A DNA stretch of 64,000 nt from RGIG3178 sp942492795 (GCA_942492795.1 OW818639.1:620001-684000); one strand, 5' to 3'; positions 19,943 through 28,968 are shown, counted from the first letter of the stretch. Notes: generated from the letters alone by a model not told the origin. Numbers and translations: made by a program.

Positions 19943-21046
19943 ATGAAAGCAACCTGTGACCAGGATGATCTGATCAAAAGCGTACAGACAGTATCCCGTG
20001 CCATGCCCAGCCGTTCCCCGATGGAGATACTCGAGGGAATTTATGTAAAGGCTGCGAACAATACCCTGCAATTGCGCTGTACCGATACCGTTATGAGCAT
20101 CGAGGACAATTTGCCGGCCATGGTAACCGAGGAAGGGGAGATCGTGCTTCCCGGCCGCCTATTTTCTGAAATTGTCCGCAAACTGCCGGTTGGCGCCGTC
20201 TCCATTCAGGTTAAAGGGACATTGGTGAACATAGCCTGCGGCGCGTCCAAAATGACGCTGCAAGGGCTGGATGCGCAGGCTTTCCCCTCCCTGCCTGTGC
20301 TTGAAAACGCGAAGCCTTTGCTGATCAAAACGAGCGAACTCAAGAATCTGATACATCAGACAAATTTTGCGACAGCCGTGGATGAAACACAACCCATATT
20401 GATGGGTGAGTTGATGGAAATTGAACAGAACAGCGTAACAATGGTAGCGCTGGACGGATATCGCATGGCCATTGCCACTTTGCCGCTGGAACACGAAGCC
20501 GTTCCGATGAGGGCGGTGTTGCCGGGCAAGGCGCTCAACGAGATGGAGAAGCTTTTTGACGATACGAATCAGGAAGCCAAGATTACTTTCGGATCCACGC
20601 AAGCAGCTGTGGAGATGGGACAAACCATCATCGTGACGCGCTTGTTGGAAGGGGATTTCATCAATTACCGTCAGATATTGCCGCAGACGAAGCAGACACG
20701 TATCGGCATCAAAACCCTGCTGTTGGCGGACGCTGTAGAACGCGCATCCCTTCTGGCGCGTGAGGGCAAGAACAATCTGATCAAAATTGAAATTAAGGAA
20801 AGCGGCGTTATCGTATCCGCCAACGGGGAAAGGGGCAATACCACCGAAGAGATCGAGGTAACGACCATGGAAGGCAAAGCTCTGGCCATCGCGTTTAATG
20901 CGAAGTATTTGCTCGACGTGCTCCGGGTGATCAAGGATGAAGAGATTTTGATGGATTTCATCTCCGACAGGTCGCCGTGTGTGGTGTCTCCGACAGTGGG
21001 GAAGGCATACCAATTCATCGTGCTCCCGGTTCGGATTCAATCCTAA
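19943..21046 (+). CDS. dnaN: DNA polymerase III beta sliding clamp
   Basis: A 367-residue sliding clamp with the three-fold repeated domain structure; the segment QDDLIKSVQTVSRAMPSRSP near the start and the C-terminal VVSPTVGKAYQFIVLPVRI are typical, ending in the VLPVR(I) that packs in the protein-binding pocket. The dimeric ring tethers polymerase to DNA. ATG 19943 gives the normal N-terminus; its AAGGAG is about 14 bases away, longer than usual, so translation may be modest. It is the second gene of the origin region and is followed by a terminator rather than by yaaA/recF as in Bacillus. Confidence 0.97.
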   Translation: MKATCDQDDLIKSVQTVSRAMPSRSPMEILEGIYVKAANNTLQLRCTDTVMSIEDNLPAMVTEEGEIVLPGRLFSEIVRKLPVGAVSIQVKGTLVNIACGASKMTLQGLDAQAFPSLPVLENAKPLLIKTSELKNLIHQTNFATAVDETQPILMGELMEIEQNSVTMVALDGYRMAIATLPLEHEAVPMRAVLPGKALNEMEKLFDDTNQEAKITFGSTQAAVEMGQTIIVTRLLEGDFINYRQILPQTKQTRIGIKTLLLADAVERASLLAREGKNNLIKIEIKESGVIVSANGERGNTTEEIEVTTMEGKALAIAFNAKYLLDVLRVIKDEEILMDFISDRSPCVVSPTVGKAYQFIVLPVRIQS

Positions 21047-21095
21047 ACAATATGGGGTGACACAGGACAACACAATAAAGTGGCTATAAATCCTT

Positions 21096-21126
21096 AAAAT
21101 CCGCATATTCTGCGGATTTTTTTATG
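21096..21126 (+). terminator. intrinsic terminator after dnaN
   Basis: Perfect ten-base-pair stem AAAATCCGCA (21096-21105) with TGCGGATTTT (21111-21120), five-base loop, then TTTTT. Confidence 0.9.
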
Positions 21127-21190
21127 CGTTCTTTTATCCTTGCGCCCAACACCAAAAAAAAGAAAAAACCATAGTGTAGGGGTGGGAGGA

Positions 21191-21664
21191 ATGGCTTTGA
21201 AAAGAAACTATCGTGTTTTGCGCGGCGCCGCGGGGCCACGGGGTATGCCGGGCCAAAGCGCCTACGGGCTTTGGCTTTCCGAGGGAAATCAGGGAGACAT
21301 ACAGCAGTTTTTTTCCTCCGTCTGTGCCGGCAGGGACGTATTGTTGATGCATGACGGCGGGCAATATGTAGGCCCCTGTAAGTCGGTGCAGCTGCATCTT
21401 GTAACGGGAACGTTCCGGCCGGGACGCTACATCGTGCAATGCATGCTCCGTGCGCAACGCGGGATATTCGCGCTGTATTACGACGCCATCGAAGTACCGC
21501 ATACGAGGTATCGCGCCCATGGCATCGTGCACGCGCTAAGCGTCATCCATATCCTCTCGGACATCCACACCGTTTTTATTAAGAACGTCTCGCAAACGTC
21601 GGTACATCTGGATGGAGAAAACGGGTGTGTAGACGCTTTTTTATGGGCAAGGCCCATCGATTGA
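21191..21664 (+). CDS. minimal BclA/collagen-like protein with jelly-roll C-terminal domain
   Basis: A 157-residue protein. Near the start GPRGMPGQSAYGLWLSEGNQ resembles the junction found in spore collagen-like proteins: a few Gly-X-Y triplets followed by the SAYxxWLxxGNxG element. The remaining 110 residues read like the BclA/C1q-type jelly roll: FRPGRYIVQCMLRA, ALYYDAIEVPHTRY, IKNVSQTSVHL. These domains trimerise and display collagen stalks on the exosporium of spore formers. The stalk here is reduced to about three triplets. ATG 21191 follows GGGAGGA. A spore-surface role is inference; no other spore gene is adjacent. Confidence 0.5.
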   Translation: MALKRNYRVLRGAAGPRGMPGQSAYGLWLSEGNQGDIQQFFSSVCAGRDVLLMHDGGQYVGPCKSVQLHLVTGTFRPGRYIVQCMLRAQRGIFALYYDAIEVPHTRYRAHGIVHALSVIHILSDIHTVFIKNVSQTSVHLDGENGCVDAFLWARPID

Positions 21665-21950
21665 CTGCTCATTGGCTAAAGTTTGGTTCCTTCGATTTTA
21701 TGCGGCCTTCTTCCGGGCAAGAGTGTTTCATCTCCTTTTTCTGTGTAGATCGCGTCGATAGAAGGTATCGGCGATAGACGTGTCCTTTGCTCAAAATAGA
21801 CCCTTGTTTTGCTGTGTCTCATTGACGAGCAGGGTACCTCGGTGCTATCGTAGAATGTGAAAAAATGCCCTATTAAACACATCACGCACGGTATTATACC
21901 GGTATGGATAAGGTATTCAGATGTTTGAAAACACAGGGGAGGTAAAGCGC

Positions 21951-23390
21951 GTGTACGATTGCATCATCATAGGCGCCGGTATCTCAGGTTGCGCCGTGGC
22001 GCGCGAATTGACACGCTATACATCCAATGTATGCGTGCTTGAAAAACAAAGCGATGTGTGCGAGGGCACGACCAAAGCCAACAGCGCCATCGTGCATGCC
22101 GGTTTCGACGCTGCGCCGCATAGCGCCAAAGCGTTTTACAACGTCTGGGGAAACCGCCTCTATGGATCGTTGACGGATGACCTCGAGGTGCCGTTTATAC
22201 AAAACGGATCGTTGGTTTTATGCTTTTCGGAACAGCAGCGCCCCCATCTAATGGAATTGATGGACAAGGGTGTGCAAAACGGCGTCCCCCATCTGCGCAT
22301 TGTGGAAAAGGATGCACTCAAAGTAATGGAGCCGCATATATCCGAAAATGCCGTATGCGCCTTGTTGGCGCCGACGGGCGGCATCGTTTGCCCATTTACC
22401 CTATGCATTGCGTTGGCGGAAAACGCAGCCCAAAACGGCGCCTCCTTTTTCTTTGAACAGGAAGTCGATCAAATCCAAAGGACGCAACAGGGGTTTGCCG
22501 TATTTGCCAACGGCAGCGTTTACGAGGGTAAAGTTGTCGTAAACGCTTCTGGGGTTTATGCCGATGAGATATCCCAAAAAGCGCATGGCATGGCGTTTTC
22601 CATCTCGCCCAGAAAAGGGGAATACTGTGTGCTGGATAAGACGGCGGGAAAGTACGTGTCCCATACGCTGTTCCAGCTGCCCGGACCCAAAGGCAAAGGG
22701 GTGTTGGTGACGCCGACGGTACACGGGAATCTGATGATAGGACCCAATGCGCAAGACATCGGGGATAAAACGGACACAGCGACCACGATGTGCGGAGTGG
22801 CGGAAATATTGGATGTCGCGGCTTTGAGCGTGGACAAGCTGCCAAACTCTATCATCGCATCCTTTGCGGGCCTTCGAGCCCGGCCCAAAAGCGACGATTT
22901 CTATATAGGCGAGGATACAAGCGTGGACGGATTGTTCCATGCCGCCGGCATCGAGAGCCCCGGGCTGAGCGCAGCGCCGGCCATCGGGGTGGATTTGAGC
23001 GAAAAGATTGCGGCAAAATTGGATATTAAACCCAGAGAGGATTTTATCAAAACGCGCAAAGCCATCCAAAGATTTGCGGATATGGACGACGAGCAACGGC
23101 AAAAGGCACTCGAGCATAACCCGGCGTACGGCAATATCGTCTGCCGATGCGAGACAGTGACGGAGGCGGAAGTCATAGAGGCCATACACAGGGTTCCCGG
23201 AGCCAGATCCGTCGACGGCGTCAAACGCCGCACCAGATGCGGCACCGGACGATGCCAGGCGGGGTTCTGTCTGCCCAAAGTCAGCCAGATCCTTTCCCGT
23301 GAGCTTCAGGTTCCGATACGGCAAATCACGAAAAAAGGCGGCGGCAGCGTTATCCTCACCGGTGACATCAAGGAGGAGCCATGCGAGTAA
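21951..23390 (+). CDS. GlpA-like FAD-dependent oxidoreductase with BFD-type [2Fe-2S] domain
   Basis: A 479-residue flavoprotein of the DAO/glycerol-3-phosphate dehydrogenase group. The dinucleotide fold starts YDCIIIGAGISGCAVARELT; the early EGTTKANSAIVHAGFD segment is typical of GlpA/LhgO-like proteins. A C-terminal Cys-rich domain (CRCETVTEAEV ... RTRCGTGRCQAGFC) is the bacterioferritin-associated ferredoxin-like cluster domain. The GTG start at 21951 is preferred over ATG 21921 because AGGGGAGG precedes it at eight bases. It overlaps the next gene by ten bases. The operon matches the GlpA/GlpB-like/DUF1667 unit seen in many anaerobes; the substrate may be glycerol-3-phosphate or a 2-hydroxy acid. 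Confidence 0.85.
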   Translation: MYDCIIIGAGISGCAVARELTRYTSNVCVLEKQSDVCEGTTKANSAIVHAGFDAAPHSAKAFYNVWGNRLYGSLTDDLEVPFIQNGSLVLCFSEQQRPHLMELMDKGVQNGVPHLRIVEKDALKVMEPHISENAVCALLAPTGGIVCPFTLCIALAENAAQNGASFFFEQEVDQIQRTQQGFAVFANGSVYEGKVVVNASGVYADEISQKAHGMAFSISPRKGEYCVLDKTAGKYVSHTLFQLPGPKGKGVLVTPTVHGNLMIGPNAQDIGDKTDTATTMCGVAEILDVAALSVDKLPNSIIASFAGLRARPKSDDFYIGEDTSVDGLFHAAGIESPGLSAAPAIGVDLSEKIAAKLDIKPREDFIKTRKAIQRFADMDDEQRQKALEHNPAYGNIVCRCETVTEAEVIEAIHRVPGARSVDGVKRRTRCGTGRCQAGFCLPKVSQILSRELQVPIRQITKKGGGSVILTGDIKEEPCE

Positions 23391-24622
23391 CGGATGTGGA
23401 CGTTGCCATCATCGGCGGCGGGCCGGCCGGCCTTGCGGCTGCGGTTTCGGCCAAACAAAAAGGCGCAAAGAGCGTTGTACTTCTGGAGCGCGATGTGCGC
23501 CTGGGCGGCATATTGAACCAATGCATCCACGCAGGCTTCGGGCTGCACGCGTTTGATGAAGAGCTTACCGGCCCCGAATACGCCGATAGATTTATACAAC
23601 AAGTCAGAAAGTCGGATATCCAAACGCATCTTGAAACGATGGTGCTGGACATAACGCCGGACAAGCTGATTGTGGCCGTCAACCGTACCATGGGCTTGAT
23701 GCACATCCGGGCGAAAGCAATCGTTTTGGCGATGGGTTGCCGGGAACGGCCGCGCGGGGCGCTGAACATCCCGGGCACGCGACCCGCCGGGATCTATACC
23801 GCCGGAACAGCACAGAGATGGATCAACATCGAAGGCAAAATGGTGGGAAGGCAAGCGGTCATATTGGGGTCGGGCGACATCGGGCTTATCATGGCGCGTC
23901 GAATGACGTATGAGGGCGCGAAGGTACTCGCGGTATGCGAGGTTCTGCCCTATTCTTCCGGTTTGTCCCGAAACGTCGTGCAGTGCCTGGATGATCTGAA
24001 CATTCCGCTGCTCTTGTCCCATACGGCTGTCAACATTCACGGCAAAGAGCGCGTGGAGGGTGTCACCATAGCAAAGGTGGATGAAAAGCGCCTGCCGATT
24101 TCAGGGACACAACGGTTTTTCGCCTGCGATACGCTGCTGCTTTCCGTCGGGCTCATCCCCGAAAACGAGCTGAGCACAAAGGCAGGGATCCCGTTGTTCT
24201 CGGGTACGGGCGGCCCGATGGTGGACAATATGCTCATGACACAAGTGCCCGGTATCTTCGCGTGCGGCAATGTGCTTCATGTGCACGATCTGGTGGACTA
24301 TGTCAGCGAAGAAGCACACATAGCGGGAGAGAACGCGGCGCAATATGCCATAAGCGGCATTCATCAAAAGGCGCAGATCGAGGTTGTATGCGGGCAAAAC
24401 GTCCGCTATACCGTACCGCAGCATATAAGCTTTGGCCCCGTGACGCTTCGGTTTCGCGTGACGCGTCCGGTTTTAAAGCCCGTGGTCACCGTAATGCAGG
24501 GAACACAGCAGCTGTATCGGCAGCGCAAGCTCATCTGTACGCCCGGCGAGATGGAGACGGTGCGCTGTGTGGTTATGCCCGACGGCGGAACGGTAAGGGT
24601 GGAAGTGGAGGAAACCAAATGA
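23381..24622 (+). CDS. NAD(P)/FAD-dependent pyridine nucleotide-disulfide-type oxidoreductase
   Basis: A 413-residue flavoprotein with an FAD-binding fold at the N-terminus (VDVAIIGGGPAGLAAAVSAK), a second nucleotide-binding fold near residue 160 (QAVILGSGDIGLIMARRM) for NAD(P)H, and the FAD end motif PGIFACGNVLHVHDLVDYV. In this operon class it is the NADH-linked partner of the GlpA-like subunit. CPRE-like redox cysteines of disulfide reductases are not evident. It starts inside the end of the preceding gene and its own end overlaps the DUF1667 gene by four bases (ATGA), so the three products are probably made in fixed ratio. Confidence 0.88.
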   Translation: MRVTDVDVAIIGGGPAGLAAAVSAKQKGAKSVVLLERDVRLGGILNQCIHAGFGLHAFDEELTGPEYADRFIQQVRKSDIQTHLETMVLDITPDKLIVAVNRTMGLMHIRAKAIVLAMGCRERPRGALNIPGTRPAGIYTAGTAQRWINIEGKMVGRQAVILGSGDIGLIMARRMTYEGAKVLAVCEVLPYSSGLSRNVVQCLDDLNIPLLLSHTAVNIHGKERVEGVTIAKVDEKRLPISGTQRFFACDTLLLSVGLIPENELSTKAGIPLFSGTGGPMVDNMLMTQVPGIFACGNVLHVHDLVDYVSEEAHIAGENAAQYAISGIHQKAQIEVVCGQNVRYTVPQHISFGPVTLRFRVTRPVLKPVVTVMQGTQQLYRQRKLICTPGEMETVRCVVMPDGGTVRVEVEETK

Positions 24623-24978
24623 AAAAGGAGCTTCTTTGCATCCAATGTCCGCTTGGCTGCCACCTTAGCGCCGAAACGGATGCAGTCGGCAAGATTGCCG
24701 TTACCGGCAACATGTGTAAAAACGGCGAGGCATATGCGATCAGCGAGTGCACCGACCCAAGACGGACGCTTACGACCATCCTCAACGTTGAAGGCGGCAC
24801 CATACCGATTGCCGTTCGCACAGACGAGCCTGTTTCAAAGGGTAGGGTATTTGACTGTCTGTGTTATCTTCGCACGCTTAGGGCACCACGGGGGGCGAAA
24901 ACGGGGGATGTGATCGTTTCGAATATTTTGGATACCGGCGTTTCGATCATCGCGACGCGCGACGATTGGAACGAATAG
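24619..24978 (+). CDS. DUF1667 family protein
   Basis: A 119-residue protein opening with LLCIQCPLGCHL, the CxxCPxGC signature of DUF1667, with a further Cys in NMCKNG and DCLCYL later on. The family occurs almost only next to GlpA/GlpB-like oxidoreductases and may bind an iron-sulfur cluster as an electron-transfer subunit; that is inference from the cysteines and context. ATG 24619 overlaps the stop of the preceding gene. It closes the three-gene operon, which ends at a strong hairpin shared with the convergent lipoprotein gene. Confidence 0.85.
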   Translation: MKKELLCIQCPLGCHLSAETDAVGKIAVTGNMCKNGEAYAISECTDPRRTLTTILNVEGGTIPIAVRTDEPVSKGRVFDCLCYLRTLRAPRGAKTGDVIVSNILDTGVSIIATRDDWNE

Positions 24979-25020
24979 AGGTCTGTCGTCAGCGCAGGAA
25001 GAAGAAGCAATGCAACAAAA

Positions 25021-25048
25021 AACCCCGTCAGGCTTGCCTGACGGGGTT
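25021..25048. terminator. bidirectional terminator
   Basis: Perfect stem AACCCCGTCAGG (25021-25032) with CCTGACGGGGTT (25037-25048), loop CTTG; an A run precedes and T residues follow, so it can serve both the oxidoreductase operon and the convergent lipoprotein gene. Confidence 0.85.
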
Positions 25049-25063
25049 TACAGGTTTTATTGT

Positions 25064-25870
25064 TTATTGTGCGGGTATGTTGGACTGAAATGCGGAAACG
25101 GTGGCATTGGGCTCCGTATAGGCCACGATGATGCTGCGGGCCTTTTGCCCCATCATCCATTGGCAAAACGCCTGCGCGGCATTGGGTTTATCCTTTATCT
25201 TTTTGGCGAGGACGACGTATTGATCCATCATGCCGGGTACGCCCGAAAGCAGCACCTTTAACCCCGTTGACTGGGAGCCAAACTGCGCCCAATTCTGCCG
25301 CGTTGTAAACGCGTAGGCGCCCTGGCTGTTGGCAAGGGTCAGCATCGCCTGGGCGGCATCCGCGGCGATTTGGTATTGGTTGTTGTTGAGCGTTGCGTCG
25401 ACACGAAGCCACATCGAAACATTCTGCATGCCAAGCGGGGTAAGCAAAGACGGGTGGACAAAGCGGAAACCCGTTATCGCGAGGTGCTTGAGCACGTCGG
25501 ATGCGGTGAAATTACCCAAGCTATGGACGCTTGCGGGATCGTTTGCGGGGCCGACGAGGTATAAGGTATTGTAAAAGACGTTGCCGCCGATGAACTCGCC
25601 GCTGCCAAGTTTTTCATACGCGCTTTGTGTCAATACGAGCGCGGCATCGAAGTCACCCTTTTTCACGGCTGTTTCGACATCGTCGTTGTCCCTGGCATCA
25701 AGTTTGACCGTATAGCCGGTTTCGTCGTGGAACGCCTGCATCAGCTGTGACAGAAGAGCGGAATCGGCGAACTCGGAACGCACGAGCACTTTGGCAGTTT
25801 TGCTGGCGCATCCGCTAAAGAGGAGCAAGCACAGCGGCAATGTGAGTAAAAAGCAGAGAATTCTTCTCAT
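25064..25870 (-). CDS. substrate-binding lipoprotein, TupA-like
   Basis: A 268-residue exported lipoprotein: a basic start MRRILCFLLT, hydrophobic core, and lipobox LFSGC with Cys21. The body resembles periplasmic binding proteins of the tungstate/molybdate TupA type: SALLSQLMQAFHDETGYTVK, then GDFDAALV and TGFRFVHPSLLT. Start ATG 25870 has GGAGGTACCC upstream; the longer frame lacks a ribosome binding site. No permease or ATPase is adjacent, so it is an orphan or pairs with a distant transporter. The ligand is unclear; typical TupA anion-binding residues cannot be confirmed by eye. Confidence 0.7.
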   Translation of the reverse strand: MRRILCFLLTLPLCLLLFSGCASKTAKVLVRSEFADSALLSQLMQAFHDETGYTVKLDARDNDDVETAVKKGDFDAALVLTQSAYEKLGSGEFIGGNVFYNTLYLVGPANDPASVHSLGNFTASDVLKHLAITGFRFVHPSLLTPLGMQNVSMWLRVDATLNNNQYQIAADAAQAMLTLANSQGAYAFTTRQNWAQFGSQSTGLKVLLSGVPGMMDQYVVLAKKIKDKPNAAQAFCQWMMGQKARSIIVAYTEPNATVSAFQSNIPAQ

Positions 25871-25944
25871 GGGTACCTCCGGTATGCCATGCATAAAGAG
25901 TTGCTATGAGTATAACACAAAATGCACAAATCACACAAAGAGCG

Positions 25945-25972
25945 TTGTAAGCCTTGGGTGTTATGGTATACT
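25945..25972 (+). promoter_or_regulatory. promoter of the malic enzyme-larA operon
   Basis: TTGTAA (25945-25950), 16-bp spacer, TATACT (25967-25972) with a TG extended -10 element. It is divergent from the lipoprotein gene. Confidence 0.6.
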
Positions 25973-26006
25973 GAACGCGAAATCTTACGAAGAAGGATTA
26001 GGGTTC

Positions 26007-27182
26007 ATGGACGAAAAACGACAAAAAGCACTGGATATGCACAAACAATGGCAGGGAAAGATAGAAATAAATTCGCGCGTGCCCTTAAACGACAAAGCCG
26101 ATCTTGCCGTAGCCTATACCCCAGGCGTTGCGGAGCCGTGCCTTGTGATTAAGGACGACATTGACGCCAGCTATACGTATACCCGACGCGGCAACCTCGT
26201 TGCCGTTATCACCGACGGAACGGCGGTATTGGGATTGGGCGATATCGGACCGGAAGCCGGTATGCCCGTGATGGAAGGAAAATGCGCGCTGTTCAAAGCG
26301 CTTGGGGACGTGGACGCCTTTCCGTTGTGCATCCGCTCCAAGGACGTGGATGAGATCGTACAGACCATCACCATGATCGCGGGCAGCTTCGGCGGAATCA
26401 ATCTGGAGGATATCGCCGCACCGCGCTGTTTTGAAATCGAGCGCAGGCTGAAGGAAAAACTGGACATCCCCGTCTTCCACGACGACCAGCACGGCACGGC
26501 GGTCGTTGTTTTGGCAGGGCTACTCAACGCGCTGAAGGTCGTCGGCAAAACGCTAAATAGCGTTAAAGTGGTGTTTTCAGGCGCCGGAGCTGCCGGTATT
26601 GCGATCGCCAGGCTTCTGGTTGCCGCTGGCATGAAGAATTTTATCATGACGGACATCGAGGGTACGGTGTATCGCGGACGCCCCAATATGAATCCCGATT
26701 TGGCGGACATGGCCGAACATTCCAATCCCGACAACCTCAAGGGCTCTTTAAAGGACGCGATCATCGGCGCCGACGTCTTTATCGGCGTTTCGGCTCCCGG
26801 CCTTGTGACGCCTGAGATGGTCAGGAGCATGAACCACGACGCCATTTTGTTTCCGATGGCAAACCCGGTGGGCGAAATCATGCCGGATCAGGCGCTGGCC
26901 GCAGGCGCTGCGGTGGTCGGATCAGGACGAAGCGATTACCCGAATCAGGTCAACAATGTACTGGCATTTCCCGGCATCTTCCGGGGAGCGCTGGATGTTC
27001 GGGCCAGTGATATCAACGAGGCGATGAAAGTTGCCGCGGCGCACGCCATCGCATCGCTTGTGGACAGCGCATCGCTGTGCGCCACGTATATCGTGCCCGA
27101 CGTTTTGGACAAGCGGGTTCTAAAAGCTGTCGCGGCGGCGGTGGCACAGGCGGCCAGAGACAGCGGCATCGCCCGCATATAG
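26007..27182 (+). CDS. NAD(P)-dependent malic enzyme
   Basis: A 391-residue short malic enzyme that decarboxylates malate to pyruvate with NAD(P)+. Landmarks are VAYTPGVAEPCLVI (malic N-terminal domain), TDGTAVLGLGDIGPEAGMPV, the metal-binding ED and DDQHGTAVV region, and GAGAAGIAIARLL (NAD-binding fold), then PMANPVGEIMP. Length fits the 380-480 residue bacterial form. ATG 26007 has AGAAGGAT upstream; the longer frame would pass through the promoter. Ten bases separate it from larA. Together they suggest interconversion of malate, pyruvate and lactate in a fermenting cell. Confidence 0.93.
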   Translation: MDEKRQKALDMHKQWQGKIEINSRVPLNDKADLAVAYTPGVAEPCLVIKDDIDASYTYTRRGNLVAVITDGTAVLGLGDIGPEAGMPVMEGKCALFKALGDVDAFPLCIRSKDVDEIVQTITMIAGSFGGINLEDIAAPRCFEIERRLKEKLDIPVFHDDQHGTAVVVLAGLLNALKVVGKTLNSVKVVFSGAGAAGIAIARLLVAAGMKNFIMTDIEGTVYRGRPNMNPDLADMAEHSNPDNLKGSLKDAIIGADVFIGVSAPGLVTPEMVRSMNHDAILFPMANPVGEIMPDQALAAGAAVVGSGRSDYPNQVNNVLAFPGIFRGALDVRASDINEAMKVAAAHAIASLVDSASLCATYIVPDVLDKRVLKAVAAAVAQAARDSGIARI

Positions 27183-27192
27183 AGGAGAAACC

Positions 27193-28440
27193 ATGGACGT
27201 TGAGTTCGGATACGGCAAGCAGACGCTGAGCGTACACATCCCCGATCGCAATCTGGCGGCGGTTTTGCTGCCAAACGATGTGCAGCACAGCGCCGACGAG
27301 CAGCAGTTGATCAAGCAATCGCTTGAAAACCCCATCGGATCGGCGCCGCTTTGGCAAAAGGTCAAAAAAGGCCAGACGGTGGCGATCATCACAAGCGATA
27401 TCACCCGTCCGATGCCAAGCTATAAGGTGTTGCCGCAGGTACTTCGTGAACTGTATCGCGGCGGCATTCAAAAACAGGATATCACGGTGGTTTTGGCGCT
27501 GGGAAGCCACAGGGGGCATACCGAAGCGGAAATGCGCATGATGCTGGGCGACGAGGTGTACGACAGCGTACGGTGCATCGATTCCGATCCCGAGGATTGC
27601 ATCACATTGGGTACAACCGCCGACGGAACGCCGGTGGATATGTTCAAACCCGTTGCCAACGCGGATGTACGGGTGCTGTTGGGCAACATCGAATACCACT
27701 ACTTTGTGGGATACTCGGGCGGAGCCAAAGCGCTGATGCCCGGTGTTTCCAGCCGCAGGGCCATTCAGCACAACCACCGCAACATGACCGATGACAACGC
27801 TTGCGTCGGGAAGCTCGAAGGCAACCCCGTGCGCATGGACATCGAAGCGGTATTGGAATTTATATCGGCGGATTTTATCCTCAACGTCGTGCTGGACGAA
27901 CACAAGAAGATCGTGCATTGCGTGGCGGGCGATGTTATTCTGGCGCACCGCGAAGGGTGCAAATACCTTGATTCGCTCTACGCGATACCCATTGAGCAAC
28001 CCGCCGACATCGTGATCGTGTCGCAGGGCGGATACCCGAAAGACCTCAATGTCTACCAGCTGCAAAAGGCGCTGGACAACGCGCGGCATGCCGTCCGGCA
28101 GGGCGGCGTCATCCTGTGGGTGGGCCGTTGCCAGGAAGGGTACGGTGAGGGCGTGTTCGAAGCATGGCTCAACCAGTACGCCGATCCGGACACGTGCGTT
28201 GCGGAAATCCGCAAGCATTTTGAGCTTGGCGGGCATAAGGCCGCGGCGATCGCCATGACGGCGCAAAAGGCGCGTATCGTTTTGATCAGCGATCTGTCGG
28301 AAGAGATGACAAAAAAGGCCTATTGTGAAAAGGCCTCCGACGTGCAGCAAGCGCTGGATGATCTTCTGATGCAAAACCCCGACGCGAGCGTTATCGCGAT
28401 GCCCTACGGCGGCAGCACGCTGCCCAAATGCATGGCATAG
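27193..28440 (+). CDS. larA: LarA-family nickel-pincer lactate racemase (or paralogous 2-hydroxyacid racemase/epimerase)
   Basis: A 415-residue LarA family protein. In the Lactobacillus enzyme, His108, His174, Lys184 and His200 hold the nickel-pincer nucleotide. Here matching residues are visible in LGSHRGHTEAE, EYHYFVGYSGGAKALMPG (His then Lys) and QHNHRN. The reaction would be D/L-lactate racemisation, but the family also contains racemases for other 2-hydroxyacids. AGAGGAGA precedes the ATG. None of the cofactor genes larB, larC or larE is in the window, so it depends on genes elsewhere. It ends the malic enzyme operon. Confidence 0.85.
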   Translation: MDVEFGYGKQTLSVHIPDRNLAAVLLPNDVQHSADEQQLIKQSLENPIGSAPLWQKVKKGQTVAIITSDITRPMPSYKVLPQVLRELYRGGIQKQDITVVLALGSHRGHTEAEMRMMLGDEVYDSVRCIDSDPEDCITLGTTADGTPVDMFKPVANADVRVLLGNIEYHYFVGYSGGAKALMPGVSSRRAIQHNHRNMTDDNACVGKLEGNPVRMDIEAVLEFISADFILNVVLDEHKKIVHCVAGDVILAHREGCKYLDSLYAIPIEQPADIVIVSQGGYPKDLNVYQLQKALDNARHAVRQGGVILWVGRCQEGYGEGVFEAWLNQYADPDTCVAEIRKHFELGGHKAAAIAMTAQKARIVLISDLSEEMTKKAYCEKASDVQQALDDLLMQNPDASVIAMPYGGSTLPKCMA

Positions 28441-28511
28441 GGATAGTGTTTTCCCAAACGCATGTTGCCGGAAAACAGGTTTTTCATGATGATTTTGGTC
28501 TGTAAATACGC

Positions 28512-28552
28512 GGACGGGCGTTGGAGGCTGTGCCCCCAACGCCCGTCCTTTT
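28512..28552 (+). terminator. intrinsic terminator after larA
   Basis: Thirteen-base-pair perfect stem GGACGGGCGTTGG (28512-28524) with CCAACGCCCGTCC (28536-28548) followed by TTTT. Confidence 0.9.
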
Positions 28553-28575
28553 AGGCTTGATGTGCTTCTAATCGA

Positions 28576-28968
28576 TCAAAATGGGTAAAACAGCTTTCCG
28601 AATATCAATTTTGAAAAGCACTCGTTTAAGCCCAGAGCTGCGTCGGAGAAGGCTTCCTGTCCCTGGAGTCTGCGCAACGCTTCTCTGTGTTGCAAAATGT
28701 ATTGGAAGGATTTTTTGCGATAGAAGGCAAAAACAGGCATATAAAAATACGTGGTCAAACCATATCCGGCTTCGCGCAGATTGTGGTTTATTTCCATCAT
28801 CTCTTCAAAGGTGAATTTCTGTTCCCGAATCATATCGCCAAACGGGCTCGTTTCGCACAGCGCATCGTAGAAATTGCGATAAGCAGCTTCCTCGTTGCCC
28901 TCTTGTCTAAGCAAAGATATAGCACATGCTTTTTCGATGGCGTGGTTTACTTTGTGTGAATTTTTCAT
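28576..28968 (-). CDS. hypothetical protein
   Basis: A 130-residue soluble, mostly helical protein that I do not recognise. It is rich in Glu, Phe and Tyr with no cysteine motif, no signal sequence and no membrane segment. The segment SPFGDMIREQKFTFEEMMEI is notable but not diagnostic. Start 28968 is preferred over the longer frame because GGAGG is 11 bases upstream. A TATAAT (29004-28999) lies upstream on the minus strand. It stands alone between the larA terminator and the bidirectional terminator after recF. Base composition is more AT-rich than neighbours. Confidence 0.55.
   Translation of the reverse strand: MKNSHKVNHAIEKACAISLLRQEGNEEAAYRNFYDALCETSPFGDMIREQKFTFEEMMEINHNLREAGYGLTTYFYMPVFAFYRKKSFQYILQHREALRRLQGQEAFSDAALGLNECFSKLIFGKLFYPF

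Noticed and set aside
27013..28539. 508-codon open frame on the minus strand over larA
   Set aside because: It is antisense to a gene with clear family motifs; the long frame follows from the codon usage of larA. No ribosome binding site is visible and the product is His/Arg-rich without a recognisable domain.
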